Positions 17,203-24,331 of a stretch of 64,000 bases of DNA are shown here, one piece after another. The translations under genes were made by a program, and so were the position numbers. The stretch covers positions 2,976,001 through 3,040,000 of the forward strand of contig OZ244789.1 in assembly GCA_965219705.1 (NCBI GenBank). The letters are read 5' to 3'. Each line of letters opens with the position of its first letter. Within the stretch, counting starts at the first letter, position 1. The notes below the pieces were generated by a model, which did no database searches, was not told the origin of the DNA, and was given only the letters and a program-made list of their open reading frames with translations. Origin of the DNA: JAJECS01 sp965219705 (GTDB lineage Bacteria; Chloroflexota; UBA11872).

Positions 17203-18639
17203 CTAGAACCCCGCCAGTCGCTGCACGTCACTGACCGTGACGACCACCGCAAGCGCCATGAGCAGCATGATGCCCACGAAATGGAAGGCGGCCTCGCGGC
17301 GCGGACTCAGCCGCCGGCCGGTGAGCCACTCGAACCCCACGAACACCAGTCGGCCCCCGTCCAGACCGGGCCACGGGAACAGATTGATCAGTCCGATCTG
17401 CGCCGAGAGCAGCGCTCCCAGGAAGAGCACAGTCTCGAGACCACTACGCGCCGCTTGGTCAACGACCGAGGCGATTCCCACGGGACCGGAGACCTGGACC
17501 GCGGCGCCGCCGCCGATCCACTCGCCAATGGCCAGCGGCAGCAAGCCGAGCGCGACGATGGTGCGCGTGAACCCGCGCGTAACGGCGGTGGGGAGCGGCG
17601 CGGGTTCGCGCACCGTGCCGATGCGAATGCCGAGCGGGCCTTCACCCGGCGGCGGCTCCTCGCGTGGAACCGCGCGCACGGTGACGGTGGCCGGGCCGCG
17701 TTGAAGTTCAAACGTGACCGGTCGTCCGGCCGAGCCGTCCAAGGCGCGGATCACATCGCTCACGCTCGCGGCCGTGGCGCCGTCAACCGCCAGGATGCGG
17801 TCGCCGGCCAGCAGCCCCGCGCTCTCCGCGGGTGAGGCCGCGGCGACGTCCACGATCTGCGCCCCAACCTCGTCGGCAATCAGCGAGCCCATCGTGAAGA
17901 GGATCGGCGCGAGCAGAAAATTCATCAGGGGACCGGCAACGAGGATCAGCGCGCGCTGCCACGGCGGGCGACGCGAAAACCCCTGCGGCGCGTCGAAATC
18001 GCCAGACTCCCCGGCCAAGCGCACGTAGCCGCCCAGCGGCAAGGCGTTGATGGCGAAGCGTGTGCCGCCGAGGTGAATGGAAGCTCCGCTCGTGCTGAAG
18101 GCCGCATCCTGATCCCGGCGAAGCTCTGCCTGGAGCTCACCAGTGCGCCGCCGAGCGGCGATGGCCGTCCCCGTTGCCGGATCGACCCGGACCACCGGCA
18201 GCGCCAGTTCATTGGCGCCGGACAGATGCTCGGTCAGCTCTGGCGGCACCGCCAGAATGGCTCCCACGGCGCCGGCCGCCTGAGCGGCGCTCAGCTCCGC
18301 GCGTGTCGGCAGGGCGGTCGCGTCATACAGGAGAATGGCGCCGCGCAGCGTGGGTTGATCCGGGTCGGTCGTACCCGCCAGCCGCACCGTGCCGTCGACG
18401 CGCGGCGCCGCATCTTGAGCGAGTGGCTCGGCGGGGATGGCGTCGTCACCGCGCAGGCGCGACCACAGTCGCGGCGGCAGGCCGATCGCGAACGTATGCA
18501 CGGCGACGCCAAACCGGCGCGCGACGGCGTAGTGCCCCATCTCGTGCACAAAGACGATGAGCGTGAGCAGCGCGAGAAAGAGGGGGATAACGACCAAAGC
18601 GCTTGCCCCGGAATCCAGCAGAGCCTGGATCGGATTCAC
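17203..18639 (-). CDS. rseP: Site-2 (RseP-type) membrane zinc protease with inserted PA-like domain
   Basis: Intramembrane metalloprotease that cleaves anti-sigma factors and signal-peptide remnants in other bacteria. The first membrane segment (residues 13-34) ends in the active-site HEMGH (His32, Glu33, His36). After GLPPRLWSRLRG (about residue 63) there are roughly 125 extra residues before the usual INALPLGGYVRLAG. Then come membrane segment 2, a PDZ domain (about 255-335), and the C-terminal FPWPGLDGGRL with the third metal ligand Asp and last membrane segments. The insert contains RGAILLYDATALPTRAE, AQAAGAVGAILAVPP and LPVVRVDPATG, which resemble a protease-associated (PA) domain. Total length 478 against about 350-450 for most family members. 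The start ATG overlaps the dxr stop. Confidence 0.9.
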   Translation of the reverse strand: MNPIQALLDSGASALVVIPLFLALLTLIVFVHEMGHYAVARRFGVAVHTFAIGLPPRLWSRLRGDDAIPAEPLAQDAAPRVDGTVRLAGTTDPDQPTLRGAILLYDATALPTRAELSAAQAAGAVGAILAVPPELTEHLSGANELALPVVRVDPATGTAIAARRRTGELQAELRRDQDAAFSTSGASIHLGGTRFAINALPLGGYVRLAGESGDFDAPQGFSRRPPWQRALILVAGPLMNFLLAPILFTMGSLIADEVGAQIVDVAAASPAESAGLLAGDRILAVDGATAASVSDVIRALDGSAGRPVTFELQRGPATVTVRAVPREEPPPGEGPLGIRIGTVREPAPLPTAVTRGFTRTIVALGLLPLAIGEWIGGGAAVQVSGPVGIASVVDQAARSGLETVLFLGALLSAQIGLINLFPWPGLDGGRLVFVGFEWLTGRRLSPRREAAFHFVGIMLLMALAVVVTVSDVQRLAGF

Positions 18640-19793
18640 GGCGCGGTCGCAGCGCTCCGGCGTACGTGCTCGGCCCCCTCGCGGTGGGCTTCGAGCGCGG
18701 CCTCGAGCGAGTCCAACGGCCGCACCGGCGTCGACGCCATGGCGTCCAGCACGATGTCGACCATCGCTCCGAAGCGTAAGTCGCCGCGCAGGAAGATCTC
18801 GACCGCGGCGTCATCGGCGCCGCACAACGTGGCGGGCGCCGTGCCACCGGCTCGCCCGGCGTCCATGGCCGCGCGCAGCAGGGGGAACCGCTCCAAGTCC
18901 GGCGTCTCGAATCGCAACTGGCGGAGTTCGCCCAACTCCAGGCTGGAATGTGCGGCATTCAGCCGCTCGGGGTATCCCAACGCATATTGGATGGGTAGGC
19001 GCATGTCCGGCGTCCCAAGCTGGGCCTTCAGCGAGCCGTCGTGGAATTCGACCATGGAATGCACGATCGATTCCGGATGAATGATCACCTCGATGCGGTC
19101 GTAGGGAATATCGAACAACCAGTGCGCCTCGATGACCTCGAGCCCTTTGTTCATCAGGCTGGCTGAGTCGGCGGTGATCTTCGGCCCCATCACCCAGTTT
19201 GGATGCTTGAGCGCCTCCTTGGCGGTCGCGTCGCGCACGACGGCGGCGTCGGTCTCGCGAAACGGCCCGCCGGATGCCGTGAGGATCAGGCGGCGAATCG
19301 CTCCGGTGGCTTCGCCCGCCAGGCACTGCCAGAGGGCGCTGTGCTCGCTGTCGATGGGCAGGATTTGGGCCCCGGTGCTGTCGGCGAGGTCACGGAACAG
19401 CCGGCCGCCCATCACCAGCAGTTCCTTGCTCGCCAGGGCGACGGTATTGCCCGCCCGCAGGGCGGCTTCAGTCGGTAGGAACCCGACCTCGCCCACCGTC
19501 GCCACCACGACGATGTCCACGTCGCCGCGCGCTGCGAGATGCTCCAGACCCTCCGGGTAGGGCAACCGCTCGCACGACGCCGGCCACGCCATCGTTGCGC
19601 CCGACATGTCCCGCAGGCACGCCGCCGGCACGTCGAACTCCGTGATCTGCTGGACCATGAGATCGCAGCTGCTGTTGCACGTGAGCCCAACGACCTCGAA
19701 GAGATCAGGGTGCGCGCGGACGACATCGAGCGTTTGGCAGCCGATGGATCCTGTCGCGCCGAGGATCACGATTCGCTTGCGTGCCGTACTCAC
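18636..19793 (-). CDS. dxr: 1-deoxy-D-xylulose 5-phosphate reductoisomerase
   Basis: NADPH-dependent enzyme making MEP, the first committed isoprenoid intermediate. The 385-residue protein has the Rossmann start VILGATGSIG, then LASKELLVMGG, the metal/substrate block DSEHSALWQCL, TASGGPFR, HPNWVMGPKITADSASLMNKGLE and HPESIVHSMVEF. All key motifs are intact. It lies between cdsA (48 bases upstream) and rseP (4-base overlap), the common order in bacteria. Confidence 0.96.
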   Translation of the reverse strand: MSTARKRIVILGATGSIGCQTLDVVRAHPDLFEVVGLTCNSSCDLMVQQITEFDVPAACLRDMSGATMAWPASCERLPYPEGLEHLAARGDVDIVVVATVGEVGFLPTEAALRAGNTVALASKELLVMGGRLFRDLADSTGAQILPIDSEHSALWQCLAGEATGAIRRLILTASGGPFRETDAAVVRDATAKEALKHPNWVMGPKITADSASLMNKGLEVIEAHWLFDIPYDRIEVIIHPESIVHSMVEFHDGSLKAQLGTPDMRLPIQYALGYPERLNAAHSSLELGELRQLRFETPDLERFPLLRAAMDAGRAGGTAPATLCGADDAAVEIFLRGDLRFGAMVDIVLDAMASTPVRPLDSLEAALEAHREGAEHVRRSAATAP

Positions 19794-19841
19794 GAGGCGC
19801 TCCGGAAATGCGGCCGGCGGTGTGCTCGCGCGTCGGGGCGG

Positions 19842-20582
19842 CTAGGTGATGAAGTGGGCGGCGGCGAACACGGCCGGCACCACGAACAGCAGGCCGTCCA
19901 CGCGATCCAACATACCACCATGGCCGGGGATCAACCGGCCGCTGTCCTTCGCGCCGGCGTCCCGCTTGATCATCGAGGCCACCAGGTCGCCCGTCTGTGC
20001 GGCGGCGGCCCATGCCAGACCCAATGGGACCACCTGCCACCCCTCGATCGGCAGAAACGGCAGGAAGGCCGCCGTGGCGGCGATGCTGGCGGCGGTGCCT
20101 CCGGCGACGCCCTCCCAGGTCTTCCGCGGTGAGATGTGCGTCATGAAGCCGTGGCGCCCGATGCTCCGACCGGTCATAAACGCCAGCGAGTCATAGGCCC
20201 AGGTGACGACCAGCGCCAGCAGGGTCCAGGCGAACCCGTCGGGCGACGCGCGCAGGACCACGGCAAGCCCCAGCAAGCCGCCCACGTAACCGCCGGCCGC
20301 CGCCGCGAGCGCCCAGTCGCCAAAACGGTGTCGCTCGACCGTACCCAATTGGGCGATGAGCCCGGCCGCAAGCAGGGAGGTCGTGAGCGCCCCCAGCCAC
20401 ACACGGTCACCCTCGGGCAGCGCCGCCAGCGCTACGACCAAGGCCCCAAGCGCCGGTGCCAGCGCGCGCAGGTGCTGTCGTGGGTTGGGCAGCAGGAGGT
20501 GCGCCATTTCGTGCGCCGTCAGTGCGGCCGCGACGATCGCGAGAACCGCCAGCGCCGCCGAATGCCACCAGACGAGCGCCAC
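19842..20582 (-). CDS. cdsA: Phosphatidate cytidylyltransferase
   Basis: Membrane enzyme making CDP-diacylglycerol from phosphatidate and CTP. The protein has several hydrophobic helices and the C-terminal CdsA signature SMIKRDAGAKDSGRLIPGHGG followed by DRVDGL. The GTG at 20582 gives 246 residues. Family-like sequence (LRARVVSGAVLVPGV) continues upstream in the same frame as far as the uppS stop without a standard start codon, so translation may begin at the CTG next to the uppS stop instead. Downstream of uppS, upstream of dxr. Confidence 0.92.
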   Translation of the reverse strand: MALVWWHSAALAVLAIVAAALTAHEMAHLLLPNPRQHLRALAPALGALVVALAALPEGDRVWLGALTTSLLAAGLIAQLGTVERHRFGDWALAAAAGGYVGGLLGLAVVLRASPDGFAWTLLALVVTWAYDSLAFMTGRSIGRHGFMTHISPRKTWEGVAGGTAASIAATAAFLPFLPIEGWQVVPLGLAWAAAAQTGDLVASMIKRDAGAKDSGRLIPGHGGMLDRVDGLLFVVPAVFAAAHFIT

Positions 20583-20633
20583 AACGCCCGGGACGAGGAC
20601 GGCACCGCTGACGACGCGCGCGCGCAGCGGGGG

Positions 20634-21374
20634 CTATCCGGAGAGCAGGTCGCTGACGACGCGCGGCGGCTCTGTCACGCGCCCGAACTTGCGTTCGCGT
20701 TGTCGGTACGTGGCCAGGGCCTTGTCGAACTCGTCGCGGGTGAAATCGGGCCACAGCGTCGGCGTGGAGTAGAGCTCGGCGTACGCCGCCTGCCAGATGA
20801 GGAAATTGCTCAAGCGCTGCTCCCCCGCCGTGCGGATGACGAGGTCCGGATCGGGAATCTCGCTCGTGTAGAGGTACGACGCGAACAGGTCCTCGCTCAC
20901 GTCTTCGGGCGAGATGCCGTCGCGAATGATGTTGCGCACGGCCCGGAGAATCTCGGAGCGACCGCCGTAGTTGAAGGCGATGTTGAGCGTCAACGCTTGG
21001 TGCTTCGCGGTCTGGCGGACGATAGTCCGCACGGCCAAGCGGTCGGCCAGGGGCAGCGTCTCGATCTCGCCGAGCACGCGAATGCGCACGTCGTTCCGAA
21101 AGATCGTGTCGCGTTCGGCCTCGAGGCGCTCGGGAATCAAGGCCATCAGCACGTCGACCTCATCGTGTGGGCGGTCCCAGTTCTCCGTGGAGAAGGCAAA
21201 GATCGTCAGGGCGGAGATGCCGACGTCGATGCACGCCTCGGCGATCCCGCGCACCCGCAGCGCTCCCTCGCGGTGGCCTGCCGTTCGCGGCAAGCGGCGG
21301 CCGCGCGCCCAGCGACCGTTCCCGTCCATGATGACGGCCACGTGGGCGGGGACCGGAGCGTCGCTACCAGTCAC
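20634..21374 (-). CDS. uppS: Isoprenyl (undecaprenyl) diphosphate synthase, cis type
   Basis: Condenses IPP units onto FPP to make the lipid carrier for cell wall synthesis. The 246 residues include HVAVIMDGNGRWA (diphosphate site), GHREGALRVR, TIFAFSTENW, the NYGGRSEI block, DPDLVIRTAGEQRLSNFLIWQ and YAELYSTPTLWPDF. The GTG start at 21374 is placed just before the first motif, 14 bases after the frr stop codon. Chain length cannot be read from sequence by eye. Confidence 0.95.
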   Translation of the reverse strand: MTGSDAPVPAHVAVIMDGNGRWARGRRLPRTAGHREGALRVRGIAEACIDVGISALTIFAFSTENWDRPHDEVDVLMALIPERLEAERDTIFRNDVRIRVLGEIETLPLADRLAVRTIVRQTAKHQALTLNIAFNYGGRSEILRAVRNIIRDGISPEDVSEDLFASYLYTSEIPDPDLVIRTAGEQRLSNFLIWQAAYAELYSTPTLWPDFTRDEFDKALATYRQRERKFGRVTEPPRVVSDLLSG

Positions 21375-21388
21375 GGCTGTGCTGGCAT

Positions 21389-21955
21389 TCAGACGGTCAT
21401 CACCTCGGTTTCCTTGCGCGTGCCGGCGGCGTCGACGGCGGCAATGTGCCGGTCGGTCAGCTGCTGCAGCTGCTGCCCCCCGCGGTGGACCTCGTCCTCG
21501 GAGGCCTCCTTTTGGCGCGACAGGTCGCGGAGGTCGTCGTGCACGTCGCGCCGGATGTTGCGAACCGCCACGCGCGCCGATTCGACCCGGCCGCGGACGA
21601 TCTTCACCAGGTCGCGGCGGCGGTCTTCGCTGAGGGGCGGAATTGGCAAGTGGATCACGCTGCCATCGTTTGACGGCGTGATGCCGAGATCGGACTTGAG
21701 GATGGCGCGTTCGATATCGGGAACGGCGGACTTGTCCCAGGGTTGGATCACCAGCAACCGCACCTCCGGCGCAGAGATGCCGGCGATTTGCTTGAGCGGC
21801 GTCGGCTGGCCGTAGTAGTCGACGCTGAGGTTCTCCACCAGCGCGGGGGAGGCGCGGCCGGTGCGCGTGGCCAGCAGCTCCTGTTCGAGATGCTTCACCG
21901 CCTGCCGCATGCGGTGCGCCGCGTCCGACAAGAATTCGTCGATCAGCGCGCTCAT
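21389..21955 (-). CDS. frr: Ribosome recycling factor
   Basis: Splits post-termination ribosomes together with EF-G. The 188 residues fit the family: RTGRASPALVENLSVDYYG in the long helical domain, PLKQIAGISAPE, QPWDKSAVPDIERAI, and DRRRDLVKIVRGRVESARVAVRNIRRD near the C-terminus. The ATG overlaps the pyrH stop as ATGA. Order pyrH-frr-uppS is standard. Confidence 0.97.
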   Translation of the reverse strand: MSALIDEFLSDAAHRMRQAVKHLEQELLATRTGRASPALVENLSVDYYGQPTPLKQIAGISAPEVRLLVIQPWDKSAVPDIERAILKSDLGITPSNDGSVIHLPIPPLSEDRRRDLVKIVRGRVESARVAVRNIRRDVHDDLRDLSRQKEASEDEVHRGGQQLQQLTDRHIAAVDAAGTRKETEVMTV

Positions 21956-22662
21956 GCCGCGATCACTGTACCCACGCGCTCGCCGGTGAGCACGCGCTGC
22001 AAGCTGCCCGGGTCCTCAAGCCGAAAGACCACAATCGGCAGGTCGTTGTCCATGCAGAGGCTGAACGCCGTCGCATCCATGATCCGCAATCCTCGATTGA
22101 GCGCTTCGAGATACGTGACCTCATCGAGCCGCGTCGCGTCGGGATTCAACTCCGGGTCGTCGGTATACGCGCCGTCGACCTTGGTTGCCTTGAGCAGCGC
22201 TTGCGCGTTGATCTCCATCGCGCGCAAGGCGCCGGCCGTGTCCGTGGTGAAGAACGGGTTGCCCGTGCCGGCGGCAAAGATGACCACGCGCCCCTGCTCA
22301 AGGTGGGCCATGGCCTTGCGCCGGATGTAGGGCTCCGCCACCTCGCGCATCTCGATGGCCGTTTGGACCCTGGTGGGAACGTCGACGCTCTCGAGCGCCT
22401 CCTGCAGCGCCAGGGCGTTCATCACCGTGCCGAGCATGCCGATGTAGTCGGCCGTCGAACGGGCCATCGTCGGCATTTCGCCGCCGCGCCAGAAGTTGCC
22501 GCCGCCGATGACGATGGCGATCTCAACGTTGAGCGCGCGCGCTTCGACGATCCGCTCGGCCACGGCGCGCGCCCGGTCGGGCTCAATGCTGAATCCGTCT
22601 TCACCGGCAAGCGATTCGCCGCCGATCTTCAGGAGCACGCGCTGATATGTGTGGGCTCGCAC
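21952..22662 (-). CDS. pyrH: Uridylate kinase
   Basis: UMP kinase of the amino-acid-kinase fold, making UDP. The 236-residue protein starts MRAHTYQRVLLKIGGESLAG and has VIGGGNFWRG, MARSTADYIGMLGTVMNALALQ, FAAGTGNPFFTTDTAGALRA, and KATKVDGAYTDDP. The start is the GTG at 22662, since upstream sequence overlaps tsf and is unlike the family. It lies between tsf and frr. Confidence 0.96.
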   Translation of the reverse strand: MRAHTYQRVLLKIGGESLAGEDGFSIEPDRARAVAERIVEARALNVEIAIVIGGGNFWRGGEMPTMARSTADYIGMLGTVMNALALQEALESVDVPTRVQTAIEMREVAEPYIRRKAMAHLEQGRVVIFAAGTGNPFFTTDTAGALRAMEINAQALLKATKVDGAYTDDPELNPDATRLDEVTYLEALNRGLRIMDATAFSLCMDNDLPIVVFRLEDPGSLQRVLTGERVGTVIAA

Positions 22663-22696
22663 TGCTGTCCCCCGTGCCGGCGCTCCGTCGCAGGCG

Positions 22697-23176
22697 CTAT
22701 ATCTCGTAGCGAATGAACCGCGTGACCTGAATGCGTTCTCCGACCCGTGCCTCAACGTCTTGCACGACCTCGCGCACCTGGCGAGACGTGTCTCGAAACC
22801 ACGGCTGATCGAGCAAGGCGTGCCCATTGCCGGCGTCCTCGTCGGCGACGCGCTCGGGCGCCATCGCCGCGATGTGCATGACGAGGTCGTGAGCTAGGGC
22901 CGTGAACTCCGGCGTGCGGGCGACAAAGTCGGTCTCGCAGCGAAGCTCGATCAGCGCGCCCAGCGGGCGACCGGGATGCACGTAGGCCTCGATGATGCCT
23001 TCGCCCGTCTCGCGGGCGGCGCGCTTGGCGGTGAGCTCCAGTCCCCGCTCGCGCAGCAACGCTCGAGCACCGTCCATCGATCCGCCGGCATCCTCGAGCG
23101 CTCGCTTCACGTCCATGACGCCGGCCCCTGTCTCGGCCCGGAGCGCGCGGATGTTTTCGATTGACACCTTAGGCAT
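22697..23176 (-). CDS. tsf: Elongation factor Ts (short form)
   Basis: Nucleotide exchange factor for EF-Tu. MPKVSIENIRALRAETGAGVMDVKRAL is the N-terminal UBA-like domain, and LRCETDFVART is the hallmark TDFVAR contact segment. At 159 residues it is short (E. coli about 280, Thermus about 196): it holds one core subdomain and seems to lack the second and the coiled-coil. The ATG at 23176 sits inside the last codons of rpsB, an 8-base overlap. A longer frame upstream exists but is only an overlap with rpsB coding. Confidence 0.95.
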   Translation of the reverse strand: MPKVSIENIRALRAETGAGVMDVKRALEDAGGSMDGARALLRERGLELTAKRAARETGEGIIEAYVHPGRPLGALIELRCETDFVARTPEFTALAHDLVMHIAAMAPERVADEDAGNGHALLDQPWFRDTSRQVREVVQDVEARVGERIQVTRFIRYEI

Positions 23177-24155
23177 TGCTGGAATCCTGCGGCGGTGGGG
23201 GGGAGGTCGGAGATGAAGGTGCGGCGCGCGGCTTGCGCCGGCCGCGCGGCGCTCGGCCAGGCCTTGCCGCGGGCCGTCCACCGGGACGGGCGGGACGCCG
23301 AGCCGGCGCGGCGTCGGAGCCTGCCGGCGTCGCGGCCGGTGTGGCCGCGGATTGGCCGGCTCCCCGGGAGCCGCTGGCTGCGGTCGCCGGCGCCGTTTCC
23401 CCCGCCGCCTCGAGCATGGCGGCTTCGGCTTCACGGGCGGCTTGCACCGCACGCTCGGCTGCCCGCCGCTCATGCTCTTCGCGACCGCCCAGGACGGCGT
23501 TGGCGATCTGCTCGCTAATCGCTCGCACGGCGCGGATCGAGTCGTCATTCCCTGGAACTACGTAGTCGACGATGTCCGGGTCACAGTTCGTGTCGGTGAG
23601 CGCGATGATCGGGATGCTCAGACGGCGAGCCTCCTTGACGGCAATTGCCTCGCGCTTCGGGTCAATGATGAATAGCGCGGCAGGCAGTCGCGACAGGTTG
23701 CGAATCCCCCCCATGCGCTTCTCAAGCCGGGCCGTCTCAATCTCATGGGCGTGCGCGGCCTTCTTCGACAAGCGCTCGAAGTCGCCGGCTTGTTGGCGCG
23801 CTTGCAGCTCACGCAGGCGCTGCACCCGCGTCCGCAGCGTATCGAAGTTGGTCAGCGTTCCGCCGAGCCAGCGATGCACGACGTAGTGCGCCCCGCAGCG
23901 ATCGGCCTCCTCGCGCACCACCTCCTGAGCCTGCTGCTTGGTGCCGACGAAGATGATCTCGCCCCCTTCGGCGGCCACCGATCGGACGAACGCCTGCGCG
24001 GCCATCAGCCCACGCACGGTGTGTTGCAGATCTACGATGTGAATGCCGCCGCGGGCCCCGAAGATGAATGGCCGCATCTTCGGGTTCCACCGGGGCGTGC
24101 GGTGCCCGAAGTGCACGCCGGCTTCCAGCAGGTCACGCATGGTCGCGATTGCCAT
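23169..24155 (-). CDS. rpsB: Ribosomal protein S2 with long Ala/Pro/Arg-rich tail
   Basis: Small-subunit protein S2. Residues 1-230 are canonical: LLEAGVHFGHRTPRWNPKM, FVGTKQQAQEVV, RWLGGTLTNF, KRMGGIRNLSRLPAALFIIDP, and PIIALTDTNCDPDIVDYVVPGNDDSIRAV. The remaining roughly 95 residues are low complexity, rich in Ala, Pro, Gly and Arg, and are probably disordered. Total 328 residues compared with about 240-260 in most bacteria. AAAGGA precedes the ATG by about 10 bases. It heads the rpsB-tsf-pyrH-frr cluster. The 176-base gap from topA contains no strong -35/-10 pair, though TATGCT occurs on the minus strand. Confidence 0.97.
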   Translation of the reverse strand: MAIATMRDLLEAGVHFGHRTPRWNPKMRPFIFGARGGIHIVDLQHTVRGLMAAQAFVRSVAAEGGEIIFVGTKQQAQEVVREEADRCGAHYVVHRWLGGTLTNFDTLRTRVQRLRELQARQQAGDFERLSKKAAHAHEIETARLEKRMGGIRNLSRLPAALFIIDPKREAIAVKEARRLSIPIIALTDTNCDPDIVDYVVPGNDDSIRAVRAISEQIANAVLGGREEHERRAAERAVQAAREAEAAMLEAAGETAPATAASGSRGAGQSAATPAATPAGSDAAPARRPARPGGRPAARPGRAPRGRRKPRAAPSSPTSPPPPQDSSNA

Positions 24156-24331
24156 GCCGCATCGTCCTTTCGTCTGCCCTTAGCTCATCCGCCGTCGTCG
24201 GCCCGGCTGCCAACCGCTTGCACGGCAGGGCGCAGCAGGTCAGACGGCGTGTGTATTTGCCCGGACAGGCCGGGCGCGCCCCAAGCATATCGCAGGCGGG
24301 GCGCGAAGCGGACCCGCGCCCGCCGGGATGG

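Noticed and set aside
24156..24331. A regulatory RNA element (S2 leader) before rpsB
   Set aside because: TATGCT and some GC stems can be seen, but there is no adequate -35 and no match to a remembered S2 leader consensus.
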